The notes under the pieces are model-generated. The model searched no databases. It had not been told where the DNA came from and saw nothing but the letters and a program-made list of their open reading frames with translations. A stretch of 64,000 nucleotides of DNA from Limnanthes douglasii subsp. nivea (taxonomy: Eukaryota; Streptophyta; Magnoliopsida; Brassicales; Limnanthaceae), in assembly GCA_036936605.1 (NCBI GenBank), contig JAUPFV010000005.1:50674742-50738741 (forward strand). The letters are read 5' to 3'. The translations under genes and the position numbers were made by a program. Of the stretch, positions 32,571-42,792 are shown in pieces. Position 1 is the stretch's first letter; every line of letters starts with the position of its first letter.

Positions 32571-33027
32571 CGTATCTGATGAGCTTTGTATCTTTCAAAT
32601 CTCTTTGCCTCCGATGAGCTTTGTACCTGGCATCGATATCCGTATATGAAAATTTATCTGAGCTCAAAGAATTATACTCACTAGATTCCGAAGGCTCGTA
32701 TCTTTGTTCCGATCTAGCCCGTATTTTAGAATATCGGTGACTTCTCCTTCACTGCCTTTCTCCAGGTTGAATGACATCTTGAATCTGATCAGCCATGACT
32801 CTCTCTTGTCGGACTTCGGATCCGACTTTCCTAAAGCTTATTATCGCTTCTTTTTCCGCATTTTGTCTTTCGATGTCCTCCAACAATTCTTTACGCCTGG
32901 CAACCAAGACTGACTCTTCAAGAAGCTCCTCTGCATATCAGTTTGGGTCATTTCCTTCGTTTGTGACTTATTTTTCCATCAGATGGTCACCAGATTCAAT
33001 GCCAATCAGATCTCTGGTCAGACTCAT
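32571..33027 (-). pseudogene. gag N-terminal remnant in the chimeric element
   Basis: Minus strand from an ATG at 33025-33027: MSLTRDLIGIESGDHLMEK, a stop, then ARRKELLEDIERQNAEKEAI, GSEVRQERVMADQI. This matches gag N-termini of the inner (TRRQLMEDIAKLNVEKETAL) and outer (TRQQLLDDIAKLNAEKEGSL) elements. It starts about 85 bases after the primer site. Later residues (KIRARSEQRYEPSE) are charged and low complexity. The conserved gag domain is missing; after about 32571 the sequence changes directly to the post-pol motif. Confidence 0.7.
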
Positions 33028-33112
33028 CTTAGTCTCTCAACGAACTTTTTTTTTCTATTTTTTTTTAAATATTGTTTTCAAGGTTTTGGAATGTTAATTC
33101 CGAGTACCACTC

Positions 33113-33133
33113 GGTTCCCACAGACGGCGACAC
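33113..33133 (-). other. primer binding site, family B
   Basis: The minus strand reads GTCGCCGTCTGTGGGAAC right after the 5' LTR, close to the inner element's GGCACCGTCTGTGGGAA. The matching tRNA is not certain by eye. Confidence 0.65.
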
Positions 33134-33554
33134 TGATGAACTCAGAAAATATTTAGGTAATTTCAGAAGAAGAAATGTTTGTTAGAGAGGATCTGACTAA
33201 AAAATGTTTGTATGAAATAACTGTAATAATTAAATTAGTGTTTTGTAGAGAGAGAAAAAGACAAAAGGAATAAATGTAGCAATAATTGACTAATCCTTGG
33301 CCATTTCCCCCAAAAAAGAATTTCCTTTATATAGTACATGAGGTGGGTAGTAAAATTACATAATTACCACCATTAAAGTGGATTTATCACTCCACTCTTT
33401 TACTATTTACATATAAGTTCTTGGGATATATCATTTAACCTCTCTACTTCTTATGTTTGCTTTACTTTGGTCCTTAATCACTAAATATACAAGCCTATGC
33501 CTTTTACTTGGCATAATTAACCTAGTGATTACCCATATTTTTCTCCCCTTATCA
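33134..33554 (-). repeat. 5' LTR, family B
   Basis: TGATGAACTCAG to CCCCTTATCA; nearly the same as 27517-27926 with a few small insertions. Confidence 0.9.
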
Positions 33555-33559
33555 CATAC

Positions 33560-34024
33560 CATAAATGTTATTCGTATGACACTGCTTTTTTGGTTTTTCA
33601 TATTCTAAGAGTATTGGCGGTATAGACACTCCATAGAGCCAGTATATTTCATACCAAACATGCTTTTTTGGCACCGTAAATATCATTGAACCATACTGGC
33701 GGTATGGTTTTTGTACACCATTGGTGCATTTAACCAATATCGTTGCTAATGTTAAATTTTTTGTTTTTTATACATACCTTTAACTAGCGAACTCTTTGTT
33801 TGTATTGCACTAAAAAAAGTGGTAGACCCGAAAAACCTTAAAACTATAAATGAGATTCAAAAGGAAAACAGACGAACTAAACTTACAATTCACTAAATAA
33901 TTAAATTTTAAAATATCTTAGTACTTAAATAAGTAAATTTATTAAAATATAATGAAAAACCAACTATCAATTTATTATTATGTTATCGCCGATTTAGTTC
34001 AAATAAGTAATATGTAAATTATTT
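33560..34024. other. intergenic sequence with short palindromes
   Basis: CCATACTGGCGGTATGG near 33690 is a short hairpin-like palindrome. No coding similarity. Confidence 0.4.
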
Positions 34025-34029
34025 ATTTT

Positions 34030-34181
34030 TGTTAAAGATGAAAGGTCCAAGCCCGCTAGCCTTTATTATATCTAGAAATAAGATCATATACACTATTTAA
34101 TAGACACACTTTCTGAATAATACAAAAACCATAGTCGCTTATGTTTTTCTCTATTTTCTCTTTTTTGTTATTTATTTAATA
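34030..34181 (+). repeat. 5' LTR of the deleted copia element
   Basis: Starts TGTTAAAGATGAAAGG and ends TTATTTAATA; shares TTTATTATATCTA, AATAAGATC and TAATAGACACA with 36833-36972. Confidence 0.85.
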
Positions 34182-34198
34182 TGGTATAAGATCCTGAA
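34182..34198 (+). other. primer binding site of the deleted copia element
   Basis: TGGTATAAGATCC, a mutated form of TGGTATCAGAGCC (initiator Met tRNA), directly after the LTR. Confidence 0.7.
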
Positions 34199-34534
34199 GT
34201 AATTTGATTAGGGAAGTGTGGCGATCCCCCTGTTTTGTGGATCTACATGTATTCGATTTTGTATTAGTATTGGATTTCGGTTTGGAATTGGATTTATTCA
34301 GAAATTCTGGATATGTTCGGAAATTTTGGATTATGTATTGGTATTGATCTTAACAGATCATGTTAAAATTCGACAAAGGGTTGTATTATTGTTTTGATTT
34401 GGAAGGAAATAATCTACTGAGTTATTTAAGTTATTATTCTAAAAAGGTATAGTCGAGTGAGTTATTTGAGTTATATTATTGTTTTGATTTGGGAGGAAAT
34501 AATTTACAGAGTTATTTGAGATTTTGAAATTGAA

Positions 34535-34775
34535 TTAATTGGTGAAATTGCAAGTGATTTATTGGTAAATGCCAAAATGTATTTTGCAATAGAATTAATT
34601 GGTCAAATTGCAAGTAATTAATTGTTGGAATTGCATTAGTGTCGTGAATTAATTGGTGAAACAACACGGAATTAATTGATGAAATTGCATCAGTGAATTA
34701 ATAGTATAAAATTAATTGGTGAAATTACAAGTAATTAATTTGTGAAATTGCAAAGAATTAATTGGTGAATTTTGC
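34535..34775 (+). repeat. degenerate tandem array in the copia leader
   Basis: GAATTAATTGGTGAAATTGC and variants recur about eight times at 20-35 base spacing. Further on (34970-35260) simple GATTTGGATTTTG-like runs follow. Confidence 0.75.
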
Positions 34776-35323
34776 ATTAGAAGAGATGTAGTTTTGGTTT
34801 TCAGATATGTTGTGTGCATCCCCAATCAAACGGTATGATCAAAAGACGGAGTCGATTTTTGCTTAATATTAGAAAGAGTGTTCGGGACACTCAATCATTC
34901 AATCTGACCGTTTGGATTATAATTCGGTGCTACGGTTCATGAGAAATCCCTACTGGAACAGTGCAACAGTTTTGTTGGTAAAACCGTGAATTCAATTTGA
35001 TTTTGGTTTTCATTTTTATTTTGATTTTAATTGGAAATTTGAAATTGGAAACTTGAATTTGGAATTTGGAATTTGGAATTAGAAATTAGAAATTAGAAAT
35101 TCGAAATTGAATTTAGTTTGGTATTTAGACTTGGTATTGGGATTTAGTTTGGTATTTGGATTTGGATTTGATTGAGTATTCGATTTGATTTTGGATCTGG
35201 CGTTTGATTGTGATTTTGATTGTGATTTTTTTGATTTGGATTGGTATCTTATTGCGAATATAATAAGAAAATATGATTTTCTACAATATACTAGTAACAA
35301 ACTGAATAAGAAGAGCTTTTGTT

Positions 35324-35600
35324 ATGTCTATATCTGCATACCATTCAGGTATCTCCTCATCTTCCACTTTAGGTATTGATTCATCATTGTGGATTTCGGA
35401 TTCGGGTGCCGCTCATCATATGTCACATTTCATGTCGAACTTTGTTTCGTTGTCTTATGTTTCACCCATATCGGTTGTGTCTGCTAGTGCTACACCGATG
35501 TCAGTAAAGGGTATTGACTCTAGTTGTACCCCTCATATATCGCTATCTGATACTTACTACGTTCCCACCCTTGCTTTGAATCTTGTTTCGGTTAACTAAT
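35324..35600 (+). pseudogene. copia protease relic
   Basis: An open stretch with SSLWISDSGAAHHM (Asp-Ser-Gly active site), the spacing block LSYVSPISVVSASATPMSVK, and LSDTYYVPTLALNLVSVN, the typical end of copia protease (YVPxLxxNLLSVxQL). It then hits a stop. Relation to the copia protease at 17190 is clear but distant. The frame before it is occupied by the repetitive leader; gag is missing or unrecognisable. Confidence 0.8.
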
Positions 35601-35878
35601 TGTGTAAATCTGGTTATTGTGTCTTATTTTTTGATTCTGTTTGTGCTATACCAAAATCAATAGAAACATAAAGTGATTGGGACATGTCGTAAAATAGAAG
35701 AACTCTATATTTTAGAGAAACTCGAAGTAACATATGTGGATGTATATGGTGTTGATAGTGGAAAAATATACTTGACTGATATTGTTGCCTCTAGTGTTGA
35801 TTTGTATTCGTTTCGTTTCACACCCTCAATTTAGTTATTACTTCACTTGGTTTCCTTGCTAGTAATCATGATTGGGCC

Positions 35879-36120
35879 TTGTTTATCAGATGTACGAGTG
35901 CAGGACGAATCATTTTATCCCTATATGTAGATGATATAATCATTATAGGTGATGATATTGATGGCATTGAGTCACTAAAACATGATTTAGCTCAGCATTT
36001 TGCGACGAAAGACTTGAGACTTATATTCTCTCTAAAAAAATATCTGATTTATTCGAGCGAGCGCGAAAATCTGATAACAGGACAGTAGATACCCCTCTTG
36101 AAACCAATGCTCGTTATTCT
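35879..36120 (+). pseudogene. copia reverse transcriptase relic
   Basis: FIRCTSAGRIILSLYVDDII has the YVDD catalytic motif; IIGDDIDGIESLKHDLAQHF follows as usual (I.ELK..L...F.MKDLG). The palm upstream of this part and the thumb are deleted or shifted; after KYLIYSSERE the frame breaks. Later text (TPLETNARYSPTDGEPL in a second frame) is the usual segment before the connection to RNase H. Confidence 0.85.
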
Positions 36121-36279
36121 CCGACTGATGGTGAACCTTTGTTAGTCCCAACTCTAGATCGAACCCTTGTAGAGAGCTTGGCCAAATCTTTCAGTTACTC
36201 GACCAGATATAGTTTATGTTGTTCATGTGGTTAGTGAGTTTGTTATACATCCGTTTATTGGGGAGTTGTTTTTCAAATT

Positions 36280-36775
36280 TTGAGATATCTTTGTGGCACT
36301 CAGTTCCAGAGCATTTTATTTCCATCGACCTCTTCACTTGAACTGCGTGCCTATATGGATGTTGATTGGGATAGTGATCCTCATGACCGAAAATCTACTA
36401 CTAGTTTATGTATTTTCCTTGAAGATTCATTAATATCATGGAAAAGCAAGAAACAATATGTTGTCTCTAGATCGTCTACTAAAGCTGAGTATCGTGCTAT
36501 GGTTGTCACTACATGTGAGATTGTTTGGTTACGATGACTTCTTGTAGATATGAAGGCTAGTGTTACTAAACCCACTTCCCTACATTGTGATAACAAAATC
36601 GCCATGTATATAGCAAAAAATTCTGTTTTTCATGAGAGGACAAAGTATATTGAAACATATTGTCATTTCACTCGACATCATCTTCAGATCGGCACCATCT
36701 TGCTTTCATATGTTCCATCAGATTTACAGGTTGCTGATATTTTCACGAAGGCTCAGTCAACAATGTGTTTTCCTT
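36280..36775 (+). pseudogene. copia RNase H relic
   Basis: MRYLCGTQFQSILFPSTSSL, then YMDVDWDSDPHDRKSTTSLC with the first catalytic Asp position (usually YSDADWAG), SWKSKKQYVVSRSSTKAEYR (catalytic Glu in AEYR) and LHCDNKIAMYIAKNSVFHER (Asp in CDN). A TGA near 36537 and a frame change split it. The final DLQVADIFTKAQ is the usual copia C-terminus. The RNase H would remove RNA from the RNA-DNA hybrid. Confidence 0.85.
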
Positions 36776-36815
36776 TTCTTTGTTACAAACTCTCAATGCT
36801 TATTACTGTTGTATT

Positions 36816-36832
36816 CTGAGTTTGAGGGAAAG
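36816..36832 (+). other. polypurine tract of the deleted copia element
   Basis: TGAGTTTGAGGGAAAG directly before the 3' LTR; typical copia form. Confidence 0.75.
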
Positions 36833-36972
36833 TGTTAAAGGTATAAGGCACAAGCTCGTTAGCCCTTTATTATATCTATAAATAAGATCTTATACATTAT
36901 GTAATAGACACATTTTCTAAATAATATAAAAACTCTAGCTGTTTATCCTTCTCTTTTGTTCTTTATCTAACA
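36833..36972 (+). repeat. 3' LTR of the deleted copia element
   Basis: TGTTAAAGGTATAAGG to TTTATCTAACA; pair of 34030-34181. A reversed relative is at 59879-60007. Confidence 0.85.
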
Positions 36973-36977
36973 ATTTT

Positions 36978-37678
36978 GACGTATCTAAGAATCAAATCAC
37001 TCATATTTCTATTATAAATTCAGTTGTATATTATTTTAATTATAAAAATAAACTAAACTTAATTTGGAATTATATTAAAAGTTTTTTATAATCGATTATA
37101 TTTAAATTGTTTTAATGATATACTTTGATCCACTAAATAAATAAATTAGTCAATAAACATATCTTGTTATTAATTAAACAACTTATAAAATCAATATCAA
37201 ATTTATCTGAGTAATATTCTTTGACCTATTAATAAATAAATTAATATCTTATGACGAAGTGAATAATTATATAAAATCAAATATCAATTTTGATTACACT
37301 AAAATAAATTATGGATTTTGCTAACATTTGTACATGGACATTGGTTAAGCAATCATTAAATTTATTTATTTAGAAAATTAAATAGTCTAATCTACTTAAT
37401 TTATTTTTTAGAACAAGTAAAATATTTCTCCATAAGGAAACTTAATGCGTACATTGTTAGCAAAATCCAAAATTTATATATGTTGAATTATTTTAGCATC
37501 AAATCTATTAATTTTTTAATAGGGTGACTTCCAAAAATGTACATTAAATATTTCATAATTCTTCTTAGATACAAAACTCTTTCATAATTCCAGTAAATTT
37601 ATAAATTTTTTGATATTAAAAACAAACCCCTCAAATTAAAAAATATTTCTATTAGCTTTTTTATTTTAAAAACTACAC
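36978..37678. other. AT-rich intergenic sequence
   Basis: No coding similarity or repeat with a definable unit. Confidence 0.4.
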
Positions 37679-37915
37679 TACTACCATAGTCGCCACCGTC
37701 ACCACAACCACCACCATCAGGATCACCACCACCACGGCCACAGTTGCACCACGGCTACAGTTACCGCCGCCACCACCACGACCACCACAGCCACCACGGC
37801 CACCACCACCACCACGTTTACACAGCTACCACGGCCATCGCCATCACGATTACACAGCCACCATGACCACCACCACCACCACCACGGTCAACACCACCGC
37901 CACCACTACCACCAC
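37679..37915. repeat. (CAC/CCA)n trinucleotide tract
   Basis: About 230 bases of imperfect CCA/CCG/CAG triplets (for example CACCACCACCACGGCCACAG). A GC-rich island in AT-rich DNA. It could encode poly-His or poly-Thr in some frames, but no open gene surrounds it. Confidence 0.85.
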
Positions 37916-38554
37916 ACTATCATGAATAACAGTTATATGAATGTTACTCTATCAGGAATAACAGTAATAGTACTGTTACTCTATTATTCTTGATAAATTT
38001 CTCTCCGATGAATTCATTTCTCTCTCTATAACGGATGCGTTGCGATAAGTTGTGTACTTTGGATCCTCCCATTTCAAGAATAAAAGAAAGGTTTTTGTTA
38101 TGGTTGTTATTGATACGACAGATAAAAAGTTTCGACAAGTTCAACAATTATGATGATTTTGAGTTCAATGAAACCATGTTAGAGAAAAATCAATAAAAGA
38201 AACTTTCGTTCGATCGATCTCTGGCTCTGCTACTACGCACTCATAAATGCCCAAATAAACTCGTAGATTTTGTTGTTGCATGCAAATAGAAAACAGAAAA
38301 AACAATAAATTTCTAAATTCAATGAGATATTATAATAAAAAATTAAAATTTTCTTAAAACTCATTTGTAAAACCTAAAGCTTTTGTTTGAAGATATATTT
38401 TTTCACGAAAATTGACAAAAGAAATTTTGGATCGAAGAGATTTATAGATCGAGAAGTGGGTTATTGTGGGATTAAAGAATAAATTTGAAAAGTATTGATA
38501 GAGGTGAAGAGGGTACATGTTTTTGTTTGGAGTCATCTTCTTCATGTGCGTACA

Positions 38555-38820
38555 GAGAAATTAATTCTTCTGCACAAAATAGAAGTGAGAGAAAGAACTA
38601 TAAAAAGAGAGAGAAAGGCTAGCCTAGAGGAAAATGAACCCTTTGACAAATAAATTAATTCTTCTGCACAAAATCAAAGTGAGAGAAAAAGAACGGTAAA
38701 AAGAAAGAGAAATACTAGCCTATAGGAAAATGGACCCTATGTCATTATTACCGTGAGAGAAAGAACTTTAAAAAGAGAGAGAAATGCTAGCCTATAGGAA
38801 AATGGACCATCTGTCAACCA
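38555..38820 (+). repeat. tandem repeat, about 92-base unit
   Basis: ATTAATTCTTCTGCACAAAA, AGTGAGAGAAAGAAC, AAAAAGAGAGAGAAA, CTAGCCTATAGGAAAATGGA recurs: two full units and one that lacks the first part. Confidence 0.8.
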
Positions 38821-40086
38821 TTGTTTGCACGCAATTCTAACTGTTCAAAAAAATAATATATACCCGTAAGACTAAACAAATATCTAGATACACTTATTGG
38901 AATTAACCAAACTAAAGCCCACTAAATAAGAATTTTTAATTATTCAATGTATCTTACGAAAAATAACCCTTTTTAATATTCTATTTCTAAAATCAAAATA
39001 AATTTTAAACTATATTAAAATCATTTAAAATTGTTTTCAGATATAGATTTATTGATTTGAACAGTTATTTACACGTGTGGTATGAGAATTGTATACTTCC
39101 AGTACAAAATATCCATACCGACGGTGTGAATAGATTCGATTAGTTATCCACTTTAACCGTTATTGGACCGGCGGTGCTAATACGTGCACACGCTATTTCT
39201 TTTTTATAAAAATTGTTACAATTTATTAAATTTTGTTATTAATGAGTTTGAATTAATAAAATAATTAGAATTTTATTTCTTAAATAAGTTCATTACTTTC
39301 CATATTTAGAGGTTTTTTAGAGCTTGAGTTAGATTTATTTTTGTTTTAAAATAAAAATAATTAAAAACAATAGTGATTTTTTAAAAACAATTGGTTAAAT
39401 ATGATTTTTTGGATGAATTTAAACATAATTTTATATTTATTAGATGAGAACCCATTTTTCACTCAGTTCTCCCAAACAAAAATATTAAAAATTATCAAAA
39501 GGAAAATAGTAAAAAAAACATAAACAAAATACATTTTTTTTACAAACTTATAATTTAATGAACAAACTTTAATTCGTGATCGTGATCGGATTTTTTATGG
39601 CTATTGTTAGTTTTCATGTATGGTCCGTTTATCATAATAGTCCTTGATTTTCACTTTTGTCTCTCACCCGTCTTTCATGTTTTGGAAATTTGTAAGATCA
39701 GTCCTCCGCACATGTGAATCATAATAAAACTAACATGTGGGATCCTAAAATCTCAAGTTTTATCTCATTTTTTGCCCCCCAATTTTTTTGTCTTATAATA
39801 CCTCTCCCTCAGCCGAGTCACCTGTCTAATCATCCGCCACGTGGATTTACTTTTTCCCATTAATCTTTTACCAATAACCCCCTTCCTAATATATTAACTT
39901 AACTTGAAGGCTAAATGGGCTCGACCGAGTCAAAACAAAAAATAAACCAAACAAAACTTAAACCTATGTTATTTACCCAAACCACTCTCAATCAAATATA
40001 ACCTACGACGGCTGCATCTATTTTGATTTGCTTGACTCTTTCGGGTCTGCAAGTTAAATGGATGTTGGCCTCATGAATGATTGCGC
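38821..40086. other. AT-rich intergenic sequence
   Basis: No coding similarity or array seen. TACCGACGGTGTGAA and GACCGGCGGTGCTAA near 39115-39175 are short related phrases. Confidence 0.4.
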
Positions 40087-40304
40087 CCCCAAGGGGTAGC
40101 CAAGTTGGTTGAGTATCGCATGTTTGTGACTAAAGGTCATGAGTTCGAGTCCCTCTACATACGCTTTCTCAGCTGAGCCTGTCACCTTGTGTGGTTTACC
40201 TTCTGGCGTTGGTTTGCAAGTTATCGCGCAGACTGTGGGTTTACCCTGTGCGCACTCATTGCACTCTGAATAACGGCTGCAGGTTCCTTTTGAAAAAAAA
40301 TATA
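40087..40304 (+). mobile_element. SINE copy 2, full length
   Basis: tRNA-like head: GGGGTAGCCAAGTTGGTTGA (A box), GGTCATGAGTTCGAGTCCC (B box, 40136-40154), followed by a tRNA-unrelated body: GAGCCTGTCACCTTGTGTGG, TTTACCTTCTGGCGTTGG, CCCTGTGCGCACTCATTGC, then GGCTGCAGGTTCC, an A run and TATATATA. Same family as 9975 and 26661. The spacing of A and B boxes fits RNA polymerase III promoters. I see no clear target duplication here. Confidence 0.85.
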
Positions 40305-40469
40305 TATAACCAAACCCGATTACCAAATAATAATCCAAATTATCCAACAAAACTCCAATTAATACTTAGAAACCCTAAATTCTCTAACCCTTTTTTCCAA
40401 AATCAAACACCCCGACTCCCGATTTATTGAGGCTTCTCCTCTCCTGCCAAAATTACCCTAAAACACCCT

Positions 40470-40540
40470 TCAATTTTTCAATTTTCAGTTTTCAATATTC
40501 AATTTTCAATTTTCAATTTTCAATTTTCAATTTTCAATTC
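40470..40540. repeat. (TTTTCAA)n microsatellite
   Basis: TTTTCAA repeated about nine times with small changes. Confidence 0.85.
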
Positions 40541-40555
40541 AAATCTCAAACTGTA

Positions 40556-41023
40556 AATCTTCAATCTCCAAACATCAAATGAAATCGAAATGCAAAATAC
40601 CCAAACAAAATCTAAACAAAATCCAAACGACAAACGTCAATCTAAGAAAACGTCAGACAAACTCCAAACGTCAATCTAAGAAAACGTCAGACAAACTCCA
40701 AACGTCAAACAAAATTTAAATGTAAAAAAAATCTAAACGTTAAATACTCAAACAAAATCCAAACGACAAACGATAGCCAGAATCTGAACGCGAAACAAAA
40801 TCTAAACACTAAAACAAAATTCAAACGATAAATATCGATATAAGCACACGTTAGACAAAGTCCAAACGTAAAGAAAACAATCCAGATACCAAACAAAATC
40901 CAAACGAAAAACATAGATCTAAGCAAACGTCGAACGAAGTCCAAACGTCATACGAAATCCAAATGCCAAACAAAGTTTAAATGCCAAATACTCAAATTAA
41001 ATTCAATCGACGAACGTCGATCT
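40556..41023 (-). repeat. degenerate tandem array, older copia leader (left part)
   Basis: Phrases AAAATCCAAACG, CAAACGTCAA and CTAAGAAAACGTCAGACAAA recur; one 35-base unit is doubled at about 40636-40705. The array continues at 59452 after the outer gypsy element and leads to a copia primer site at 59864, so it is probably the leader of a minus-strand copia element. Confidence 0.6.
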
Positions 41024-41382
41024 TGATGGTTCCAGAAATGTTTGGAACCTGATTTGGTTTGTTAACAAAGTTACAGAAAGAAATACAGAACTATTAGAGA
41101 GAAAAAGTAGTAAGAGTAAATATTATCATTTTTATGTCCCTTCCCTTAAAAAAAGAGATATTTACTTATATTGTGGCGGTGGTGGCCGCTTCTTTACTTT
41201 ATTGGCCTACTTAATTACATTATTCATCTTTTATATCCATACCCCCTTATACTTCTATCACTTGTTAATTGAGTCCTCGTCTTTTCTAGATTATTCATTT
41301 TAGTTTACACATGATTACACACATAATTAAATTATCTAATTATGTCGGCCCAAATTAACCCGAATATTTTAAACTCTCATCA
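41024..41382 (-). repeat. 3' LTR of the outer element
   Basis: TGATGGTTCCAGAAATGTTT to TAAACTCTCATCA; shares TACTTTATTGGCCTACTTAA, TATACTTCTATCACTTGTTA and TACACATGATTACACACATA with 59121-59451. Confidence 0.9.
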
Positions 41383-41400
41383 GTAGCCCCCCAGTCCTTA
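41383..41400 (-). other. polypurine tract of the outer element
   Basis: The minus strand reads AAGGACTGGGGGGCTAC before the LTR. Confidence 0.85.
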
Positions 41401-42032
41401 CAAATGAAGGTTTGAGGGCTGTCAAACTTCTGGGTCGGATAACTGTGTCGCTGTAGTCGAATGGTCCTCCTCGTATTTGCATAGAGAACAAGAAAACCCC
41501 GATCCCGTGATCATCCCTTCCTCTTTGATGAGTGTTCTCCGTTGGGAGGTACTTGATGAGACTTGGTCGAGTATTTTATTTGTCACTCGTTCATCCTCAA
41601 CGTGGTCGGGCATTGTTGACTTCTCTATTAGTGGGGTGATGTCGCGCCCGACTCAAGTTTGTCAACTCTTTGACTATGTTCACTCTTTCAACACAATGGA
41701 CATTTTTTGTGCTTGATTTTGATGGACTTTATACCCAAACCGCTTATCGTTTAAAGCCCGCTTGCCTTGTTGAACAAACTAATTTTTCTGTATGTCCACG
41801 TGTCCAATTATCGTTTGTCGAGCATCGTTTGCGACTTCACCTCTTGGGCTATCTGTGGTTCAAATGATAAGTTTAGCCCTCTAGCCTTGCAAAAATCGTC
41901 AGAGATCGTCATGTTTCATCTAATTACTTGGAGCATGTCTACTCGTGAATCTGAAAAAATGACTTTTCGACTTCCCAAGGATTTTTCAATTACACTTCTC
42001 TACAGAGAGGTCTGTTGAAGGAGAAGATCCTC

Positions 42033-42040
42033 TATAAATG
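42033..42040 (+). promoter_or_regulatory. orphan antisense TATA box in the outer element
   Basis: CTCTATAAATGCTCC followed by GAGAGAGAGAGAG, like the promoter region before the inner aORF. No aORF follows. Confidence 0.5.
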
Positions 42041-42369
42041 CTCCTCTCAACTTCATTATCTGCTATCAGACCGATTTTTAGAGAGAGAGAGAGAGTAGCC
42101 TTAGTCATAACCTTTCGAAAGAGAGAGAAACATTATCCTTGTTTATGAGAAAACTGCCTCAAGCAAAAATCGTAATTCAAAAGAAAAAAGAAACTCGTCT
42201 TTGGGATAATCGATTACTTAAGCATCATCGAGAGGGCTGCTGAGTACCGAGCAACATGCTTAATTTGGAACTCCCAATCGACTCCTCTGGAAACTACCAT
42301 GCTTGTGCCTTATAATCTCGATCATTCCCAATTTTACAAATGAGAAATTAGGTCGGCTCCAAATTTCGC

Positions 42370-42600
42370 TCAAGAGAGAGCGTGTAACCCGAATCTTAAG
42401 GTTTGAAGGCGTGTAACGCAGTAGATCAACTTTATCAGTCGAAAAACCTTTAAGGTTCGAGCTTTGTGAGATTGTGTAGATCAACCGTAGTTGAAATTTT
42501 TGAAAGTTCGAATCTATGAATGATATAGAGCAACTTTTTAGTTGAAACACCCTCTAGGTTCGATATTATGAAGTTATATAGATCAATCGTAGTTAAAAAA
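42370..42600. repeat. short degenerate array in the outer element
   Basis: Units of about 65 bases with TAGATCAAC, AGTTGAAA and AGGTTCGA, roughly three and a half copies. Confidence 0.5.
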
Positions 42601-42674
42601 TATTTATTGTTTGTGAATATACTGTAAACATATTAATAAAAGTTTCAAACCAAATAAACAGATCGATTGCCATA

Positions 42675-42727
42675 GACACCTCGTTAAAACCTCCTCGCAC
42701 CACAAGGGTAGGAAAGAGTGTGTCCCC
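42675..42727 (-). other. conserved motif after pol (outer copy)
   Basis: Plus strand: CTCGTTAAAACCTCCTCG, then CACAAGGGTAGGAAAGAGTG. Confidence 0.65.
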
Positions 42728-42792
42728 GATCAAAAGTGTTTTACAAAACGACAAATAAACAGATTGTAAATAAAAAATAGACTAGATACAAT

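Larger units (their letters stand above)
27517..33554 (-). mobile_element. chimeric, pol-less Tat gypsy element with intact LTRs and target duplication
   Basis: LTRs (family B) of 410 and 421 bases start TGATGAACTCAG and end TTATCA. Both flanks are CATAC (27512-27516 and 33555-33559). By the PBS and polypurine tract it runs right to left. Inside, from its 5' end: gag N-terminus (33027-32570), the post-pol motif (32521-32570), a plus-strand aORF (32085-29202), then a family C LTR (28374-28741), then a family B 3' leader and polypurine tract. Rest of gag, PR, RT, RH and INT are absent. The C LTR has no matching partner or target duplication, so a C element probably inserted and a large deletion then fused C to B. 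Confidence 0.85.
34030..36972 (+). mobile_element. internally deleted Ty1/copia element with target duplication
   Basis: LTRs of 152 and 140 bases (TGTTAAAG to TCTAACA-type ends) flank a primer site, a long repetitive leader, a protease relic, an RT relic and an RNase H, in copia order on the plus strand. ATTTT lies on both sides (34025-34029 and 36973-36977). Integrase and the first part of RT are missing between 35650 and 35850, so it cannot move alone. Confidence 0.9.
41401..42650. other. 3' non-coding part of the outer element, aORF lost
   Basis: Between polypurine tract and pol end. It holds the antisense TATA box (42033) and a weak array at 42370-42600 with phrases such as AGATCAACCGTAGTTGAAA and GTTCGA. 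None of the aORF motifs (RAxEY, FPLDP, WGxAFH) is found, so the gene is deleted soon after its promoter. Confidence 0.6.

Noticed and set aside
37679..37915. Exon coding a His/Pro/Thr-rich protein
   Set aside because: An imperfect CCA/CAC microsatellite with stops in flanking frames and no supporting gene structure.
33560..39200. CACTA-type DNA transposon suggested by CGGCGGT/CGACGGT phrases at both ends
   Set aside because: No CACTA ends, no target duplication and no transposase; the phrases are too short.
40087..40160. Genuine tRNA gene
   Set aside because: A and B boxes are present but the sequence does not fold as a tRNA and continues into a SINE body shared by three loci.
40054..40350. 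98-codon minus-strand frame with a short Cys-containing stretch
   Set aside because: Complement of a SINE; a similar frame at 26697 comes from another SINE copy.
42260..42550. 96-codon minus-strand frame in the outer element
   Set aside because: Lies in the degenerate array of the 3' non-coding region; no similarity to gag, pol or aORF.
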